This document shows, one piece after another, positions 61,101 through 64,000 of a stretch of DNA of 64,000 bases. Under the pieces are notes generated by a model, which was not told the DNA's origin, ran no database searches, and saw nothing but the letters and a program-made list of their open reading frames with translations. This DNA comes from Liolophura sinensis (Eukaryota; Mollusca; Polyplacophora; Chitonida; Chitonidae), in NCBI RefSeq assembly GCF_032854445.1, contig NC_088300.1, positions 52,240,984 to 52,304,983 on the forward strand. Reading direction: 5' to 3'. Positions within the stretch are counted from its first letter, which is position 1, and every line of letters begins with the position of its first letter. Both the position numbers and the translations under genes were made by a program.

Positions 61101-63287
61101 GATTGAAATTGTTTTTATTGGTACAATTTACTATACATGTTGATCAGATAAAGTTGTCCAGTGTGAATGTGGAAGGTTTTTACATTGAGGAGACTGTCAG
61201 AAAAGTGCATTATAATTTATACTGTAAGTTGCTAAATTGAATGTAAGTTTGTATTCATGTACAGTAATAATATTTATAGGCTAAATGTCAATGCGGCTGT
61301 CACTTTACCATTCAGCGTCTCAAAGTATAGTTCCCATGCAATGTAATCGTGTATGCCTTATAAGCCCCCATAGTTCCTGATTTGGAGTTATTTATTTATT
61401 TATGTGATTGGTGCCGTACTCAAAAATATTTCATTTATATGACTGCCACCAGCATTACTGGGAATAAAGCTGGGCCGAGCCCTGGGGGAAGATGATTGCA
61501 ATTTTAATGTTGTGATATAAATATTTATGAGATGTGTTATGGGACAATAGTTCTTCTATTAGTATCTAACTGCCTATGTACACTTAATGTAGGGGTGCAT
61601 TTATGTATAAGTTAGGTTGCAACTTCAAAAAAAAAAAAAAAAAAAGGGAAGCACTTAAGACACTGTTTTATCCATTCATGTATCTGTTCAAGAGGGATCT
61701 GTCAAACGCTCAGCAGTATGAAGTTACAAACTTATTCATTGTAACAGTGTGGATGTTGCGCTAAAATCCATTTTTGACGTCCTGCTTCACACTTGCGCCA
61801 CCTAACGGGATTATAAAATAAGCCGCCTCCCCATTATTGCTAAAGTGGAGTTGCTTGTTCCTTTTCTACAGTGTGTCTTGAAAATGGGTTAATAATATAT
61901 GCATTTTACCAGGTAACTGGAAACTATCCATGTTGTGGGGAATGTATTAATTCTTTCATATCATATTTATTAGGATTTATTTTCGTTTAAATCTATATTT
62001 TTTCAGCCAACATTATAATCCTCGCTTTGAATTTACTGTGAGAATGATTCAGTACTGTACTCGGTCACCCACTTAATAGCTGTAAAGTTTTAAGTCTGAA
62101 TAACAACACTGCATACTTGTAGAGCTATTATCGAGCACTGTTGTTATGCAGTGTACAGTAGATGTAAGGTGCATGTGGGTATGCATTTAAATTTGATCAA
62201 CAAAAGCTTAAAATTAACTGCACATGTACATAAACTAATATATAAATTAATCAGAAATATTATTTTCTTGATGCGCAGTCACAGTGTCACCATTGAAGTT
62301 TGGGTTCAGAACCTTTAATGTTTTTCTAGATATGGCCCTACTTATACACACATTCTTGTACACATGAAAAGAAAACGAAGCATTACAATGTTGTACTAGA
62401 GAAGTGTAGTTTGTCATGTTAGCCAGCTGTACATGTAGTATTCAAGTAAGATCTTTACAGTCCTGCAGTAAGATCTTTACAGTCCTTTACAGTCCTGCAG
62501 TCAAAATAGATTGTAAATCTACCTTTCAGCATAGATGTGCAATCAGATATATATGTGTGCAGTAATAATGAGGTACAGGTGATTCAGCTGTATTCAGTGC
62601 ACATACATTGTACATTCAGATCATGGCTAAGGCTAGAATGGAAGTGAAATGTTTATTTTAATCACACAAAAGCCTTTTCTGCTAGTGGGTAAGTGAACAT
62701 TCTGAGACCCTTTGAGATTACCTTCAGGTGGGGTAACAGACTTGGTTAACCTAATATAGGAATATGAGGTTAACGTAAATTTGTAATATATGTATGAATG
62801 GAAAAACATGCGGTAAAACATGCGTTATCCTGCAGCATTTATTTCTAATTGATAGTTGTTAAAAAGTATCAATTCTTTGTTGCAGCCAAAGCCTATTTTA
62901 CCACGGTCAGATGTTCTACCTCAGCCCACCAACCTGTCCACCAAGGTGGTCAACACAGTCCCAGTGTCACCCTCTCCTCAAGCGCGGCAGATTGTGGTAC
63001 CCACTCGTCTAGTACAGCCCAATGGCCACATCAACACCACCACCAAGACAACAACGACAACATGCCCACAGATCCTCACCAGTTCTCCCGCAGTGCAGGC
63101 TGGAGACAAGCCCTCCAAGGTGCAGTTACCTCCCCATGTTCAGGTCCGACAGCCCGCCCCTACTCAGTATCGCAGCATTTCTCCAGCTACAGGTCCTCGC
63201 AGTAGATCTCCCTCAGTACAGGTCAAGAGCACTTCCTCTCCCATCAGAGTACCACAATATCCCCTCACCAAGTCTACACTGCTGCAG
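46042..63287 (+). CDS. PHF21A: PHF21A (BHC80), 5' five coding exons, incomplete at both ends
   Basis: PHD-finger protein of the LSD1-CoREST-HDAC co-repressor complex, where the vertebrate PHD finger reads unmethylated H3K4. Coding exons seen: about 46042-46104 (RFDAIQGQLKVAIQSHQ), 46532-46564 (TLVARMKSDPQ), 46776-46841 (NAEFKKKLHQFQAEITSLSEKQ, shortened match to the family coiled coil), 58022-58123 (KSIVQKLRRDLLVNQ) and 62886-63287 (134 codons rich in Pro, Gln, Ser, Thr and Val). All are phase 0 with GT-AG borders. Together the first four reproduce the N-terminal coiled coil of PHF21A in order. The third intron is about 11.2 kb. The AT-hook and PHD finger lie to the right of the window. The initiator Met is not in the first exon listed: its frame has no ATG after the stop at 45994, so an upstream exon is needed. 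Confidence 0.85.
47488..48951 (+). mobile_element. Dispersed element family C, copy 2 (long)
   Basis: Begins CTTAAAGAGATT and ends GTCCCTTTAAAAC; its internal blocks match 11220-11845 in order. The middle is longer than in copy 1 and includes a 26-base A run at 48486-48511. No transposase frame. Confidence 0.6.
48486..48511. repeat. A homopolymer
   Basis: About 26 consecutive A, inside the family C copy. Confidence 0.85.
49146..49202. repeat. Compound TA/TG/GA microsatellite
   Basis: TA units, then about 14 TG units, then GA units. Confidence 0.9.
49590..50335. mobile_element. TIR transposon family G, truncated copy
   Basis: Collinear with 39482-40433: TACTGTAAAGTACT, then TAATATGGC, GATCAGAGATTAA, GGGATGGATTATCAC, GCCAGTCACTCAT, TTAGAAGCTCA and ATTGTGTATCA in order. 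The right terminal inverted repeat is missing. Confidence 0.7.
54729..54975 (+). repeat. SINE family A, full-length copy
   Basis: Head GGTGGCCGAGGTGGTTAG, B-box-like GAGTTCAGGTC, body CTCATGCTGGCTTTCTCTTC, then AAGTGAAATACTCTTGAGTA and the CACCAATCAAATAAATAAAT tail. The best plus-strand reference copy in the window. Confidence 0.9.
61388..61490 (-). repeat. SINE family A, 3' part
   Basis: TTTATTTATTTATGTGATTGG, TACTCAAAAATATTTCATTT and GGGCCGAGCCCTGGGGGAA match the inverted tail and body. Confidence 0.8.
61627..61645. repeat. A homopolymer
   Basis: About 19 consecutive A. Confidence 0.8.
62446..62502. repeat. Short tandem repeat
   Basis: TAAGATCTTTACAGTCCTGCAG-type unit twice; the second unit has an extra TTTACAGTCC. 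Confidence 0.8.
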
Positions 63288-64000
63288 GTTAGTTATTCTG
63301 TCAAAAGCGCTATGTTAAAAAGGTGTCTCTTAAAAGGTAGAATAGGTTATTGGATGAATACAGGCTGATATGGATGAGTTCTATTTTTGTGTGGCGCCGA
63401 AGCCTGAACAAGCCTGAACGAGCTTGTGAATTCACGCTTCTGCTATGCCAAAACAGAACGAGTCCACATCAGCGTGTAATTATTCAATAACCTATTTATT
63501 ATGCGCCATACATCATACTATCCAACAAGGAAGCAAACCTTAATAGCTGAAAAGAAAATTTGACACAAAATACACAAAGATAGTTACACTGGTAATTTTT
63601 TAAGTACACTGTATGGGGCAAGGATATGTACAGGGGTGTCATCGAATGACGTCACCGTAATGTCATGTTTCTTATGGTGACATGTAATATGAAGTCTGTT
63701 GGTGATACAAATGATGGTGATGTACAATATTAAATGTGCAGGTGGCACCATCACCACAACATTAGTTGATAAGATACATGTAGATACATGTAGTTGATAA
63801 TGGTTCTTTTTAGATGCCTGGACTTGCTCTTTGTGTAATTGTTACTTACTGCTGTTAAAGAAGAATACATTCTAGTCTTCCATATCTTATAAATAAATAT
63901 CTTATCTTATAAATATGTTTTCAGATGGCATCTAAAGTTATAATTTTACTGATCGAATTTGTTGAAGATTTAGTGATTGATTTAATGGAGATTATAAGAA
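63288..64000 (+). other. PHF21A intron 5 (start)
   Basis: Intron begins with GTTAGT after CTGCAG. AT-rich, no exon seen before the window ends. A short ATACATGTAG repeat lies near 63775-63795. Confidence 0.6.

Larger units (their letters stand above)
58124..62885 (+). other. PHF21A intron 4
   Basis: No exon recognised. A TA-rich hairpin-prone patch lies at 58715-58751, a SINE fragment at 61388-61490, an A run at 61627-61645 and a short tandem repeat at 62446-62502. Confidence 0.55.

Noticed and set aside
60872-61240. 122-codon plus-strand open frame in PHF21A intron 4
   Set aside because: No acceptor/donor pair in phase, no domain, hydrophobic residues from T-rich sequence. Taken as chance.

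Overview
The window is nuclear DNA of a marine invertebrate, most likely a mollusc or another lophotrochozoan. The reasons are AT-rich sequence, small exons in long introns with standard GT-AG borders, animal gene families (UMPS, SMYD4, NUP50, PHF21A), and many copies of a tRNA-headed SINE ending in a CACCAATCAAATAAATA-type tail, of a kind I associate with mollusc genomes. Nothing prokaryotic is present. Exon coordinates below were built by hand from reading frame, splice-site phase and remembered family similarity. No alignment was run.

Layout, left to right. (1) 5127-5288, minus: first coding exon of UMPS; the rest lies to the left, beyond a first intron of more than 5 kb. (2) 10314-23125, minus: a complete 16-exon SMYD4-type gene (TPR, split SET/MYND, post-SET, C-terminal helical repeats) of 750 codons, with every splice phase consistent. 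(3) 24595-25026, minus: an intronless 143-residue ORF with a TATA box. Its first ~45 residues resemble the immediate-early IER2/IER5 family; this call is tentative. (4) 28252-32329, minus: a decayed gag-pol LTR-type retrotransposon (gag, protease remnant, reverse transcriptase, RNase H, integrase). It carries several frameshifts, an altered RT active site and an in-frame tandem duplication in the integrase tail. (5) 34915-43263, minus: NUP50 in seven coding exons, complete except that coding exon 1 reads as lacking one base. (6) 46042-63287, plus: the 5' part of PHF21A (BHC80), head to head with NUP50; the PHD-finger half lies beyond the right end.

The genes do not form an operon or a pathway: UMPS makes pyrimidines, SMYD4 is a SET/MYND methyltransferase-family protein, NUP50 is a nuclear-basket transport factor and PHF21A is a reader subunit of a histone-demethylase complex. 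NUP50 and PHF21A may share a regulatory interval (43.26-46.04 kb) that includes a CG-richer patch at about 45.3-46.0 kb.

The rest is repeat-rich intron and spacer: at least twelve SINE copies or fragments, four other dispersed families present at least twice here (two with inverted ends), one fold-back element, two local tandem arrays and several microsatellites. The points most worth following up are the NUP50 frameshift, the IER-like gene, the retrotransposon structure and the repeat families. I saw no convincing new multi-gene system.
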